Notes under the pieces: generated by a model
What the model was told of the DNA's origin: nothing
Seen by the model: only the letters and a program-made list of their open reading frames with translations
Database searches by the model: none
Translations under genes and position numbers: made by a program
Source: Bradyrhizobium canariense
Lineage (GTDB): Bacteria > Pseudomonadota > Alphaproteobacteria > Rhizobiales > Xanthobacteraceae
Assembly (NCBI RefSeq): GCF_900105125.1
Contig: NZ_LT629750.1
Coordinates: forward strand, 7,095,001 to 7,159,000
Length of the DNA stretch: 64,000 nt
Direction of reading: 5' to 3'
Shown: positions 8,731 through 17,954 of the stretch, piece by piece
How the letters are laid out: every line of letters begins with the position of its first letter
Numbering within the stretch: position 1 is the first letter of the stretch

Positions 8731-9504
8731 ATGCGTCATGTGCAACCGGCCCGCGAAAAGCCAACGAAGATGAAAGCCGCGCCAGCCAAGGGGACAAAGG
8801 CTGCGCGCGCCGCATCGCCACGAACCAAGGCGCCGGTTGCGGTCAACGGCACGACAACGAACGTCAACAAGACGCGGCAGCGGATCCTTGATGTGGCGAC
8901 CCAGGAATTCTCCGCCAAGGGATATGACGGGGCGCGTATCGACGACATCATGCGCCTGAGCAAGGTCAGCAAGAACCTCATCTACCACTACTTCGGCAGC
9001 AAGGAGAAACTGTTCATCGCAGTTCTCGAGCAGGCTTATCAGGGCATGCACGAATACCAGATGACGTGGCCGCTGGACGTATCGTCGCCGGTCGACGGGA
9101 TTCGCAAGCTGGTTCGCTCAACCTTCAAATACTGGCGCGATTCCCCCGAGTTCATCGGGCTTCTCAATTCGGAGAATTTTCACAAAGGAAAACATCTGCG
9201 CAAGTCGAAATTGACGAAAGCCGGCTATAGCGGCTTGCTCGGCAATATCGCAAATCTGCTGAAGGAGGGCGCCAGGTCCGGCGATTTCCGGTCCGACGTC
9301 GATCCGGTCGAGCTCTATATCTCGATCTCGGCGCTCGCCTATCACTATCTGTCAAACCGTTACACGCTGTCCTATCTTCTGGACCGAAAACTTTCCACGG
9401 AAGATGAGATGAAAGCGCGAATCGTGCACATCGAAGATTTGACGCTGGGTTATCTGCAATACGGCGCGGTGGGTCACAAAGCTCGTTCGCGCGGAGCCGC
9501 CTGA
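8731..9504 (+). CDS. TetR-family regulator of the RutR-like type
   Basis: A 257-residue repressor-like protein. After a lysine/alanine-rich tail of about 45 residues comes a TetR helix-turn-helix: RQRILDVATQEF, GARIDDIMRLSKVSKNLIYHYFGSKEKLF. The C-terminal half (PEFIGLLNSENFHKGKH, ALAYHYLSNRYTLSYLLDR) is the effector domain shared with two other regulators here (14114 and 18999) and resembles the RutR/YcdC C-terminal domain. ATG 8770 is an alternative start that would shorten the tail. It is a candidate for binding the GTTGAC-N6-GTCAAC sites at 10166, 10309 and 15054. Confidence 0.88.
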   Translation: MRHVQPAREKPTKMKAAPAKGTKAARAASPRTKAPVAVNGTTTNVNKTRQRILDVATQEFSAKGYDGARIDDIMRLSKVSKNLIYHYFGSKEKLFIAVLEQAYQGMHEYQMTWPLDVSSPVDGIRKLVRSTFKYWRDSPEFIGLLNSENFHKGKHLRKSKLTKAGYSGLLGNIANLLKEGARSGDFRSDVDPVELYISISALAYHYLSNRYTLSYLLDRKLSTEDEMKARIVHIEDLTLGYLQYGAVGHKARSRGAA

Positions 9505-9571
9505 ATATCGCTGTGACATGATGGCTGGCCGCCTGCTCGCGCGCCGACATGCGCGCGAGCAAATGAAGCGG

Positions 9572-10099
9572 TCAGGACTTGAGGTGATTGTCTCGGCGTT
9601 TGAATAGTTCCTCGTCGGCATATCCCATGGTTTCGGGCTTGCCGCGTCCGATCATGACCTGGAAATAGACCGGCTCCAGGCTGTCGTTTTGATAGCCATG
9701 GATGACTCCCGCCGGGCAGGAGATGCACTCCCAGGGGCCGAGCCGGCGTGTGATCTTGCGGCCGTCTTCATCCTGAACGAAAACGTCGAGATATCCCTGG
9801 AGGACGAAAAAGACTTCTTCGACTTCATGGGTGTGCGCGGCGTTGCCCTGGCCCGGTGGGACGAACATGATGGACAGCGTGAAGTTGCCGGCCGGAATCG
9901 ACGATTTGTCGCCGTGCTTTCCGGAGCCGCCTGCGCCGATGAAGCGATGTTGGGCCCGCTTGAAGCCTTCGATTTTGGCATCCTCGAACGCGGCCCAATC
10001 GGCCTTGCGGTCTGCGAAACGCGCAACGTAGCGCTCAAGAATGGTATCGATCGGCACGCCCTCGAGTTCTTTCGGACGCGCGTGTCTCGCCGTAGCCAT
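9572..10099 (-). CDS. Cupin-domain protein
   Basis: A 175-residue single-cupin protein. The first cupin motif carries metal ligands in AAHTHEVEEVFFVLQG (H89, H91, E95), and the second motif, GPWECISCPAGVIHGYQN, provides H134. Such proteins are often metal-dependent dioxygenases, isomerases or small-molecule sensors. An N-terminal region of about 60 residues (ELEGVPIDTILERYV) precedes the cupin. The ATG at 10099 has a good CAGGAGATTGAT site; a longer reading to 10138 has none. Its promoter carries the RutR-like operator at 10166, so it is likely co-regulated with the divergent molybdenum hydroxylase operon. Confidence 0.8.
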   Translation of the reverse strand: MATARHARPKELEGVPIDTILERYVARFADRKADWAAFEDAKIEGFKRAQHRFIGAGGSGKHGDKSSIPAGNFTLSIMFVPPGQGNAAHTHEVEEVFFVLQGYLDVFVQDEDGRKITRRLGPWECISCPAGVIHGYQNDSLEPVYFQVMIGRGKPETMGYADEELFKRRDNHLKS

Positions 10100-10165
10100 A
10101 TCAATCTCCTGAAAAATCAAAGACGTGCCAGATAGCATCGCCCGGCAGGCAAAAATCTATTTTGT

Positions 10166-10183
10166 GTTGACCAATTAGTCAAC
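10166..10183 (-). promoter_or_regulatory. RutR-like operator within the cupin promoter
   Basis: On the minus strand the site reads GTTGACTAATTGGTCAAC. It contains TTGACTAATTGGTCAA, one mismatch from the RutR consensus TTGACCA-NN-TGGTCAA. It also supplies a -35 TTGACT, with TAGATT 17 bases further on as a possible -10, so repressor binding would block the promoter. Confidence 0.6.
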
Positions 10184-10308
10184 TGAATAGCAGCTAACCT
10201 GTGCGGCTGTACATTGCGCGATTTTGTGTTGTCCGGACCGCTGATAGCAAGCCGATGCGGGTGAGGCCACTGGTGAGGTCGGCCAGAATTGGTATTCGAG
10301 AAGCGTCA

Positions 10309-10326
10309 GTTGACTAAACGGTCAAC
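10309..10326 (+). promoter_or_regulatory. RutR-like operator upstream of the molybdenum hydroxylase operon
   Basis: GTTGACTAAACGGTCAAC is a 6-bp inverted repeat with a 6-base spacer. It is identical over all 18 bases to the site at 15054 and has the same arms as the site at 10166. It lies 60 bases before the start codon at 10386. Confidence 0.62.
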
Positions 10327-10385
10327 ATAAGACATCTTCTAAACAGGCTTCGAGCTTAGCAGGTTTTCACTCTCTTGGGGGCTAT

Positions 10386-11246
10386 ATGAAGCCGTCCGCG
10401 TTCGAATACAGGTCACCCACGACATTGGCGGAGGCCGTAAGCCTGCTGCAGTCGGGCAACGGCAATGCGAAGGTCATTTCGGGCGGCCAGAGCCTGATGC
10501 CGATGATGGCATTTCGGCTCGCGGTTCCCGAGTTGCTGGTCGATCTGAAACACATCCCGGATCTCAACATGATCCGGATCGAGGATGATGGTGTTCACCT
10601 CGGCGCGAAAGTCCGGTGGTGCGACATCGCAAGCGATCAGCGGCTGGCAAAGGCGCATCCGCTGCTGGCCGAAGCGATCACGCATGTAGCGCATTATCAG
10701 GTCCGAAACCGGGGAACTGTCGGAGGTTCGCTGGCGCATGCCGATCCTTCCGCGGAGATGCCGGGCGTCGCGCTGACCTGCGAGGCTCGGCTGACAATCG
10801 TGGGCGGCGCCGGCACCCGCATCGAGAAAGCTTCCGCGTTCTTTACCGCTGCGTTGCAGACAACGCTGGAGCCGGACGAGATTCTGACCGAAGTCCATCT
10901 CCCTGCGTGGCCTGCTGCGAGACGGTGGGCCTTCAAGGAATTCGCGCGTCGCAAGGGCGATTTCGCCATGGCGGGTGTTGCCCTGTTCTACGATCTGGAC
11001 GACGACAGGCGCGTGGTGAATACGCATATTGGCGCGATCGGCATTTCCGATTGTCCCATCAGGCTCGGCGCCGCCGAAGCCGCGCTGAATGGAAGCGTCG
11101 TCGATGACCAAGTCATCGCAGCGGTTGCCGCAGCCGCGCGATCGGAGATCGATCCGCCCTCGGATATTCATGCCCCCGCCGCCTATCGCCGCGCGCTTGT
11201 CGGGACGCTGCTGGCCCGCGGGCTGCAGCAGTCTATCGGCCAATAG
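10386..11246 (+). CDS. Molybdenum hydroxylase FAD subunit (CoxM-type)
   Basis: A 286-residue FAD-binding subunit of the xanthine dehydrogenase/CO dehydrogenase family, which passes electrons from the iron-sulfur subunit to an acceptor. The two FAD-contact segments are visible: KVISGGQSLMPMMAFR (residues 30-45) and RNRGTVGGSLAHADPSAEMP (112-131). The C-terminal CO_deh_flav_C domain runs from about residue 170. It is the first gene of a three-gene operon in M-S-L order, only 12 bases before the small subunit. The RutR-like palindrome at 10309 is the likely control site. Confidence 0.9.
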   Translation: MKPSAFEYRSPTTLAEAVSLLQSGNGNAKVISGGQSLMPMMAFRLAVPELLVDLKHIPDLNMIRIEDDGVHLGAKVRWCDIASDQRLAKAHPLLAEAITHVAHYQVRNRGTVGGSLAHADPSAEMPGVALTCEARLTIVGGAGTRIEKASAFFTAALQTTLEPDEILTEVHLPAWPAARRWAFKEFARRKGDFAMAGVALFYDLDDDRRVVNTHIGAIGISDCPIRLGAAEAALNGSVVDDQVIAAVAAAARSEIDPPSDIHAPAAYRRALVGTLLARGLQQSIGQ

Positions 11247-11258
11247 TCAGGTAACGCA

Positions 11259-11735
11259 ATGCAGATCGAATTCGAACTCAACGGTGCGATGGTCAGTGCC
11301 AGCGTCGAGGCACGGACGACCCTGGCGGATTGCCTTCGCGATAATCTCGGCAGAACCGGCACGCATCTCGGCTGCGAACATGGCGTCTGTGGCGCATGTA
11401 CGGTGCTGGTGAATGGCGAGGCGGTTCGTTCCTGCCTGATGCTTGCGGTGCAGGCCAAGGACGAGAAGGTTTTGACAGTCGAGGGACTGTCGGGCGACGA
11501 GTTGTCGCCGCTGCAGGCCTCGTTCCGCAAGCATCACGCGCTTCAGTGCGGATTCTGCACGCCCGGGTTCATCACGACGGCGCATGCATTGCTCACCAGC
11601 GAGCCCGAAGCCGACGAAGAGCGCATCCGCGATGTCCTGTCGGGAAACCTCTGCAGGTGCACCGGCTACGTTCCGATCGTTGAGGCCGTTCTTGGCGCCC
11701 GCAAATTCTATGCGGGTCAAAAGGAAAAAGCATGA
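11259..11735 (+). CDS. Molybdenum hydroxylase 2Fe-2S subunit (CoxS-type)
   Basis: A 158-residue small subunit with two [2Fe-2S] clusters. The N-terminal plant-type cluster uses C39, C44, C47 and C59 (GCEHGVCGACTVLVNG). The C-terminal helical cluster uses C97, C100, C132 and C134 (CGFCTPGF and NLCRCTGY). Electrons would pass from the molybdenum centre of the large subunit to the FAD subunit. The gene overlaps the large-subunit gene by four bases (ATGA), so the two are translationally coupled. Confidence 0.93.
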   Translation: MQIEFELNGAMVSASVEARTTLADCLRDNLGRTGTHLGCEHGVCGACTVLVNGEAVRSCLMLAVQAKDEKVLTVEGLSGDELSPLQASFRKHHALQCGFCTPGFITTAHALLTSEPEADEERIRDVLSGNLCRCTGYVPIVEAVLGARKFYAGQKEKA

Positions 11736-14023
11736 AATCTCGCAATTCCTATATCGGCCAGCCGATCGAGCGCACCGAGGACCTGCGCTTCCTGCGCGGC
11801 AGGGGAACCTATGTCGCCGATGTCAATCGGCCGGGTCAGCTCTATGCGGTAATCCTGCGCAGCTCGGTGGCGCATGGCAAGATCAACGCGATTGACGTCT
11901 CCCGCGCGATGCAGTTGCCCGGAGTCCGTCGCGTTGTGGTTGGCGCCGATCTCGGCACCGTCGTGCCCAGGATTCCGCTCCGGCTGCAGCCGCTTCCGCA
12001 GCTTGAAGTATTTCACCAGCCGATGCTGGCCGACGGCAAGGTTCGCTATGTCGGCGAACCCATCGCCGTGGTGCTGGCGGATACGCCGGGCATAGCCGAA
12101 GATGCGCTCGATTATATCGATCTCGATATCGAGCCGCTGCCGGCCATCACGAATCGCGGGCAGGCCGGGGCTATGCCGGCCGTGTTGTTCGAGGATCATG
12201 GATCGAATGCGGCCATCACCTGGAAGGCCTTCAAGGGTGATGCGGACGCCGCTTTCGCAGCCGCCGATTACACGCGGCGCGAAACTTTCAAGGTTCAGCG
12301 CCATGCCGCGATGTTCATGGAGCCGCGCGGCTTCGTCGCAGAGTGGAATGCCGATGCCGGCATACTCACGGTGTGGGGCGCGGCCAAGACGGCGTGGTAC
12401 AACAGACGGGTGCTGGCTGCCGCGCTGGGCCTCGAAGTCGAGGCCGTAAACCTGATCGAGGTCGACGTCGGCGGCGGATTCGGATCGCGCGGCGAATTCT
12501 ATCCGGAGGATTACCTGATCCCGGCCGCAGCCAAGCTGGTCGGGCGCCCGGTGAAATGGACCGAAGATCGCCGCGAGCACATGATGACCGCCAATCATGC
12601 GCGCGACATCGAATGCGAGGTGGAGATCGCCGTCAGCCGCGATGGTCGTTTTTTGGCGCTGCGCGGCCAGGCCTGGGCGGATATCGGCGCCTACCTTCGC
12701 ACCAACGGTTCGGTCGGTCCGCGCAACGTCGCGCAGTACATGTCGGGGCCGTATACGTTCGAGCATATCGACCTCAAGACCACGATGCTGACCACCAACA
12801 AGACGCCGAGCGGCACCTATCGCGGCCCCGGACGCTACGAGACCGATTTCATTCGCGAGCGGATGATCGATCTGGCCGCCAAGGACCTGAAGATCGACCG
12901 CGTTGAACTGCGCCGGCGCAATCTCGTGGCCGATGCCCAGATGCCGTATCCGCTTGCCAGCATCACGCCCTATGACAGCTCGACGGAGCTCGACAGCGGC
13001 GATTATCACGCGGTGTTCGATCTCTGCATGAAGGAGTTCGACTGGGCCGAGAAGAGCAAGCTCAGCGGCAAGTTGATCGACGGCTACTATCACGGCCTTG
13101 CCGTCGGCAGCTTCATCGAGGGCGGCGCAGCCGGGCCGAGCGAGGACGCGCGGCTGGTGCTCGGGACCGACGGTTCGCTCACCGTCTATCTGGGATCGTC
13201 CTCGGTGGGCCAAGGGCTGGAAACGATCATGGCCCAGATTGCCGCCGACGCAACCGAGCTTCCTTACGAGAAGATCACCATCAAGCATGGTTCGACCAGC
13301 GACGTGAAGAACGGCTATGGCGCCTATCATTCGCGTTCGACCGTGATGGGCGGCTCGGCGATCTTGCTCGCGGCCGGGAAGCTGAAGGACAGCATTCGCG
13401 CGGCGGCGGCATTGCGTTTCGGCTGTGCGGCCGGCGAGGTGACGATCGACGGCGAACAGATCGTCCACGGCGGCAAGACGCTGGCGCTGGCGGGCCTGTC
13501 CGACGTTCCGCTAGAGGTGGAAGCGACGTTTTTCAACAAGAAGTATACTTGGGCCTATGGCACCCAGGCGGCGCATATCGCGGTGGATCCTGGCACCGGC
13601 CACGTCAAGGTGATCGACTATCTGTCGGTCGAGGATGTCGGCAGGATCGTGAATCCATCGACATTGCACGGCCAGGCGATTGGCTCGATCGTCCAGGGTC
13701 TTGGCGGCGCGTTCTTGGAGCATCTCGTCTATGACGAGAACGGGCAGTTGTTGACTGGCTCGTTCGCCGATTATCTGATGCCAACGGCATCGGATTTTCC
13801 CAACATCCGGTCGATTACGCTGGAGCTCAAGCCGTGCCCGAACAATCCTTTGGGGGTGAAGGGCGCAGGCGAGGGTGGCCTGATTCCGGTCGGTGGCATC
13901 ATGGCCAATGCGGTTGCGGATGCGCTATCCCACCTGAACGTGCAGCCGATGGAATTGCCGCTGTCGCCGGCCCGGATCTGGCAAATGGCGGAGGATGGCG
14001 GGGCGATCCAGGCGGTCGCCTGA
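11732..14023 (+). CDS. Molybdenum hydroxylase large subunit (xanthine dehydrogenase/CoxL family)
   Basis: A 763-residue molybdopterin-binding subunit that would hydroxylate a substrate with water-derived oxygen. Visible family motifs are DVGGGFGSRGEF (around residues 245-256), GTYRGPGRYE (around 361-370), AYHSRSTVMGGSA and the C-terminal VKGAGEGGLIP (around 708-718) with the likely catalytic glutamate. The AYxCSFR active-site loop of true CO dehydrogenase is not present, and the arginine-containing YRGPGRYE resembles xanthine/aldehyde oxidase types. An aldehyde or N-heterocycle is therefore a more likely substrate than CO. No CoxDEF-type maturation genes adjoin the operon. Confidence 0.9.
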   Translation: MKSRNSYIGQPIERTEDLRFLRGRGTYVADVNRPGQLYAVILRSSVAHGKINAIDVSRAMQLPGVRRVVVGADLGTVVPRIPLRLQPLPQLEVFHQPMLADGKVRYVGEPIAVVLADTPGIAEDALDYIDLDIEPLPAITNRGQAGAMPAVLFEDHGSNAAITWKAFKGDADAAFAAADYTRRETFKVQRHAAMFMEPRGFVAEWNADAGILTVWGAAKTAWYNRRVLAAALGLEVEAVNLIEVDVGGGFGSRGEFYPEDYLIPAAAKLVGRPVKWTEDRREHMMTANHARDIECEVEIAVSRDGRFLALRGQAWADIGAYLRTNGSVGPRNVAQYMSGPYTFEHIDLKTTMLTTNKTPSGTYRGPGRYETDFIRERMIDLAAKDLKIDRVELRRRNLVADAQMPYPLASITPYDSSTELDSGDYHAVFDLCMKEFDWAEKSKLSGKLIDGYYHGLAVGSFIEGGAAGPSEDARLVLGTDGSLTVYLGSSSVGQGLETIMAQIAADATELPYEKITIKHGSTSDVKNGYGAYHSRSTVMGGSAILLAAGKLKDSIRAAAALRFGCAAGEVTIDGEQIVHGGKTLALAGLSDVPLEVEATFFNKKYTWAYGTQAAHIAVDPGTGHVKVIDYLSVEDVGRIVNPSTLHGQAIGSIVQGLGGAFLEHLVYDENGQLLTGSFADYLMPTASDFPNIRSITLELKPCPNNPLGVKGAGEGGLIPVGGIMANAVADALSHLNVQPMELPLSPARIWQMAEDGGAIQAVA

Positions 14024-14113
14024 GCAACCTGCGCAGCGGCCACCGATCGTCGGCCGGCCGCGTCGGCCGGGCATTGCGAATCCGTGCGCCTGCCTCCATC
14101 GTTGCACGTCGGT

Positions 14114-14803
14114 ATGGAGATGATCAGCGTGGCACCTCGTAGTAGTGATCCGGCCCGGGTCCGGGAAAAGATACTAAAGCAGGCGACCGAGGAGTTCGCC
14201 CGGATAGGTTTTGAAGGTGCGCGCGTCGACCGCATTGCCGAGCGCTGCCGCTTGAGCAAGAACATGCTGTACTACTATTTCAAATCCAAAGAGGGGCTGT
14301 TCGTGGCCGTCCTCGAGCGGATGTATCAGGGACTGCGCGACCAGCAGAAGGATCTGTCTGTCCGCGCCAGCGACCCGCTCGTTGCCATGGAACAATTGGT
14401 TCACCACACGTTTTTGGCGTTCAAGGACAATCCGAGCGCAATCCGGCTGATGAATGAAGAAAACAAGCATCGCGGCAAATATATCCGCAAGTCCGGACGG
14501 ATGCGGGATCTCTACAATCCGCTGGTGGAAACCATCCGGTTCATTCTCGATCGCGGGGTTAAGGACGGCATCTTCAGATCGCAACTCGATCCGACGATCG
14601 TTTACCTGACGCTGTCTTCACTCTGCTACCACTACCTGTCGAACCAATACACGTTGGAAATCGCGCTCGATCGCGACCTTGGATCTGATGACGCGCAGAG
14701 ACTATGGCTCGACCACGTCAGCAATCTGGTCCTGCTGTATTGCCTGTCCGAATCCTGGGTTGCCGACCGGAAAAAATCACAGCGCGAGATGGTCAACAGT
14801 TGA
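14114..14803 (+). CDS. TetR-family regulator of the RutR-like type
   Basis: A 229-residue regulator with helix-turn-helix VREKILKQATEEFARIGFEG, VDRIAERCRLSKNMLYYYFKSKEGLF. The C-terminal domain (IRLMNEENKHRGKYI, LSSLCYHYLSNQYTLEIALDR) parallels that of the regulators at 8731 and 18999. Start codons at 14114 and 14120 are both possible. It lies 90 bases after the molybdenum hydroxylase operon and just before the second ABC operon. Both of those are preceded by the same 18-bp palindrome, so it is a strong candidate for their repressor. Confidence 0.88.
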   Translation: MEMISVAPRSSDPARVREKILKQATEEFARIGFEGARVDRIAERCRLSKNMLYYYFKSKEGLFVAVLERMYQGLRDQQKDLSVRASDPLVAMEQLVHHTFLAFKDNPSAIRLMNEENKHRGKYIRKSGRMRDLYNPLVETIRFILDRGVKDGIFRSQLDPTIVYLTLSSLCYHYLSNQYTLEIALDRDLGSDDAQRLWLDHVSNLVLLYCLSESWVADRKKSQREMVNS

Positions 14804-15126
14804 CGGCCTTTGCGGTCATCCCGGCATTGCACCAAAAATGGCCAGCATGACGTTCCATAGCCGGATGTCGGGCTTGGATCGCGCGTGCATTGCCGCGTAC
14901 AAGGCGGGATTCCCGATAGATCGAATGCTCCCGATGTTCCGCAAAACCGTTGCGCCTAATTGAGCGCCATCGAGCGCCTGCATCGCGGCTTACCGTGACG
15001 CGCGACAGCCAACACTGGCAGGGCATTTGCAACTTAGAACGATCCGATCTTCAGTTGACTAAACGGTCAACTGTGGAATACTTGATCCAGATCAAATGCT
15101 CTAGCATGTTGGTAAAGATTGGGATC
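14804..15126 (+). other. Promoter region of the second ABC operon
   Basis: Some 320 bases with no gene. The distal half shows nothing recognisable; the proximal part carries the operator and promoter at 15052-15082. Confidence 0.5.
15052..15082 (+). promoter_or_regulatory. RutR-like operator overlapping a promoter
   Basis: CAGTTGAC-TAAACG-GTCAACTG (15052-15073) has perfect 8-bp arms. The -35 TTGACT (15055-15060) lies inside the left arm, and AATACT (15077-15082) sits 16 bases downstream as -10. Binding of a repressor dimer would occlude the promoter. The core 18 bases are identical to the site at 10309. Confidence 0.62.
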
Positions 15127-15974
<848 letters not shown>

Positions 15975-15978
<4 letters not shown>

Positions 15979-16766
15979 GCGGAATGACGAAAATGCTGGG
16001 CTCGCATCGGTTGCAATCGGTACTGCTGGCGATTGTGATCATCGCGATCTGGGAGGGTGCCTGCAGGGCATTCGACATATCGCCGCTGATCCTGCCGGCG
16101 CCGTCCGCCATCGCTGCGCGACTCTATGTCCTTGTCGGGTCCGGGACTATCTGGCCGCATCTGTGGGCGACCGTGGTGGAGATCGTTTCAGGATTTGCGT
16201 TCGGCGTGATTGCGGGGCTTGTGATCGGCGCCATGGTTTCACTCATTCCGGTGGTTGAGCGACTGGTCTATCCCTACCTCGTCGCGCTTCAGACGCTGCC
16301 GAAGGTCGCGATCGCGCCGCTGTTCATCATCTGGTTCGGATACGGGCTGACGTCGAAGGTCGTCATCACGGCACTCGTCTGCTTCTTTCCGATTCTGGTC
16401 AGCGTCGTGGCCGGCTTTCATTCGACCGACCGCGACCAGCTCGACATGATGAAGGCGTTCGGCGCCACCAAGTGGCAGACGCTGGTTCGGTTGCGCATCC
16501 CATCGGCATTGGTGCTCATCTTCGCGGGACTGGAAATCGCGGCCGTGCTCGCCGTCATCGGTGCGATCGTCGGCGAATTCGTCGGAGCCCAGGTGGGCCT
16601 GGGCTATCTGATCGTCGCGCTCAATTTCAGCCTCGATGTGCCCGGCGTATTCGCGGTCCTCATCGTATTGTCGGCCATCGGCCTGCTGATGCATGGCGCA
16701 ATGCGATATGCGGCGCGCCGTTATATTTTCTGGATTCGGCGCAATGAAGCGCCGGTGATGGCTTAA
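15975..16766 (+). CDS. NitT/TauT-type ABC transporter permease
   Basis: A 263-residue inner-membrane permease with about six hydrophobic segments. The cytoplasmic coupling loop reads DQLDMMKAFGATKWQTLV followed by RIPSALVLIFAGLEIA. VGEFVGAQVGLGYLI near the C-terminus is typical of the SsuC/TauC group. Overlap with the ATPase gene by four bases indicates coupled translation. It should serve both downstream binding proteins. Confidence 0.9.
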
Positions 16767-16790
16767 CCCTTTCAAAGAGCGGGAATTCAC

Positions 16791-17885
16791 ATGCGGCGCA
16801 CCGGGATTGGACGAAAGCTGGCCTTGGCGGCGCAGGTTGCGGTGCTGATGCTGGGGGAATCCCATGCGGCGCGGGCGCTCGAGAAGGTCCGGATTCTGAT
16901 TCCGGTCCGCGCCATCGACGAGGCGTTCTCGCCATTCGTCGTGGCCAAGGAAAAAGGATATTTCGAAGCCGAAGGCTATGACGTCAGCCTGCTGGCGGTT
17001 GGCGGCTCGAACGAAGCCGCGCTGCAAGTTTCCGCGGGCAATGCCGAGGTCGGTGCGGCGTCTCCCGGCGAAGCCATCATCGGCATCCAGTCGGGTCAGC
17101 TCAAGATCCGCTATTACTACGACATGTACTACGCCAACATCTGGTCGGTCGCCGTGCTGCCGGAGAGTCCGATCAAGTCACTCACCGATCTGAAGGACAA
17201 GAAGCTCGGCGTTCAGTCGATGGGCAGTGCGGGCACGACCTTCGCGAAGGCCTTCGTGAAGGAGGCCGGTCTCGACCCGGCGAAAGACATTTCGTTCCTG
17301 CCGATCGGCGTCGGCGCCCAGGCGGTCACGTCGGTTCGTCAGAAGCTGGTCGATGGCGTGATCTTCTGGGACGCAGCACTGGCGAAACTGGCCTTCTCAG
17401 GCCTGAAATTGCGGGCAGTACCGGCGCCGGAGCGGCTCCGGACCTTGCCGGATGTCGGCCTGCTGACCCGCACGGACATGATCGAGAAGAATCCGAAGAT
17501 GCTGGTCGGGATCGCGCGTGCGCTTGCCAAGGGATATGACTTCAGCATGGCTAATCCCGAGGCGGCCGTTCTGATCACCTGGAAATCCTTTCCGGAGTCG
17601 CGGTCGAAGAATCCGAACGCAGCCGAGGCGATCGCAGAGGGCATTGCCGTCAATCAGGGCCGCCTCGCGATCTGGAACAGCGACAAGATCGGCCCCAAGC
17701 ATGGTCTCTTCGTCGAAGCGGACTGGCAGAATCTGTTGCAGTTTCTCAAGGACCAAGGCGCGATGCCCGACACGCCGCCGCTCGACAAGGTCTTCACCAA
17801 TCAATTCATCGATCAGATCAACACCTATGATCGCGCCGGCATCATTGCGGACGCGAAAAAGGAAGACATGGCCAAGCTCCGCTAG
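16791..17885 (+). CDS. ABC transporter substrate-binding protein, NitT/TauT type (first of two)
   Basis: A 364-residue periplasmic binding protein with a Sec-type signal (KLALAAQVAVLMLGESHAARA). The mature part shows SPFVVAKEKGYFEAEGYDV, a glycine-rich ligand segment VGGSNEAALQVSAGNAEVGAA and KKLGVQSMGSAGTTFAKAFVKEAGLD, as in NMT1/THI5-like proteins. The ATG at 16791 has a GAGCGGGAATTCAC leader. A second, clearly different binding protein follows at 17955, so this importer may accept two ligands. Confidence 0.87.
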   Translation: MRRTGIGRKLALAAQVAVLMLGESHAARALEKVRILIPVRAIDEAFSPFVVAKEKGYFEAEGYDVSLLAVGGSNEAALQVSAGNAEVGAASPGEAIIGIQSGQLKIRYYYDMYYANIWSVAVLPESPIKSLTDLKDKKLGVQSMGSAGTTFAKAFVKEAGLDPAKDISFLPIGVGAQAVTSVRQKLVDGVIFWDAALAKLAFSGLKLRAVPAPERLRTLPDVGLLTRTDMIEKNPKMLVGIARALAKGYDFSMANPEAAVLITWKSFPESRSKNPNAAEAIAEGIAVNQGRLAIWNSDKIGPKHGLFVEADWQNLLQFLKDQGAMPDTPPLDKVFTNQFIDQINTYDRAGIIADAKKEDMAKLR

Positions 17886-17954
17886 AGCGGGAAATGCAGG
17901 TCAGCGCGACCTGGTGTTTTCCGGAACTGGACACATTTGAGCGGATCATCGACG

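Noticed and set aside
11717..13468. A 583-codon open frame antisense to the molybdenum hydroxylase large subunit
   Set aside because: Its sequence is arginine/histidine-rich with no family motif, while the opposite strand encodes a complete, motif-bearing protein. It is a GC-driven shadow.
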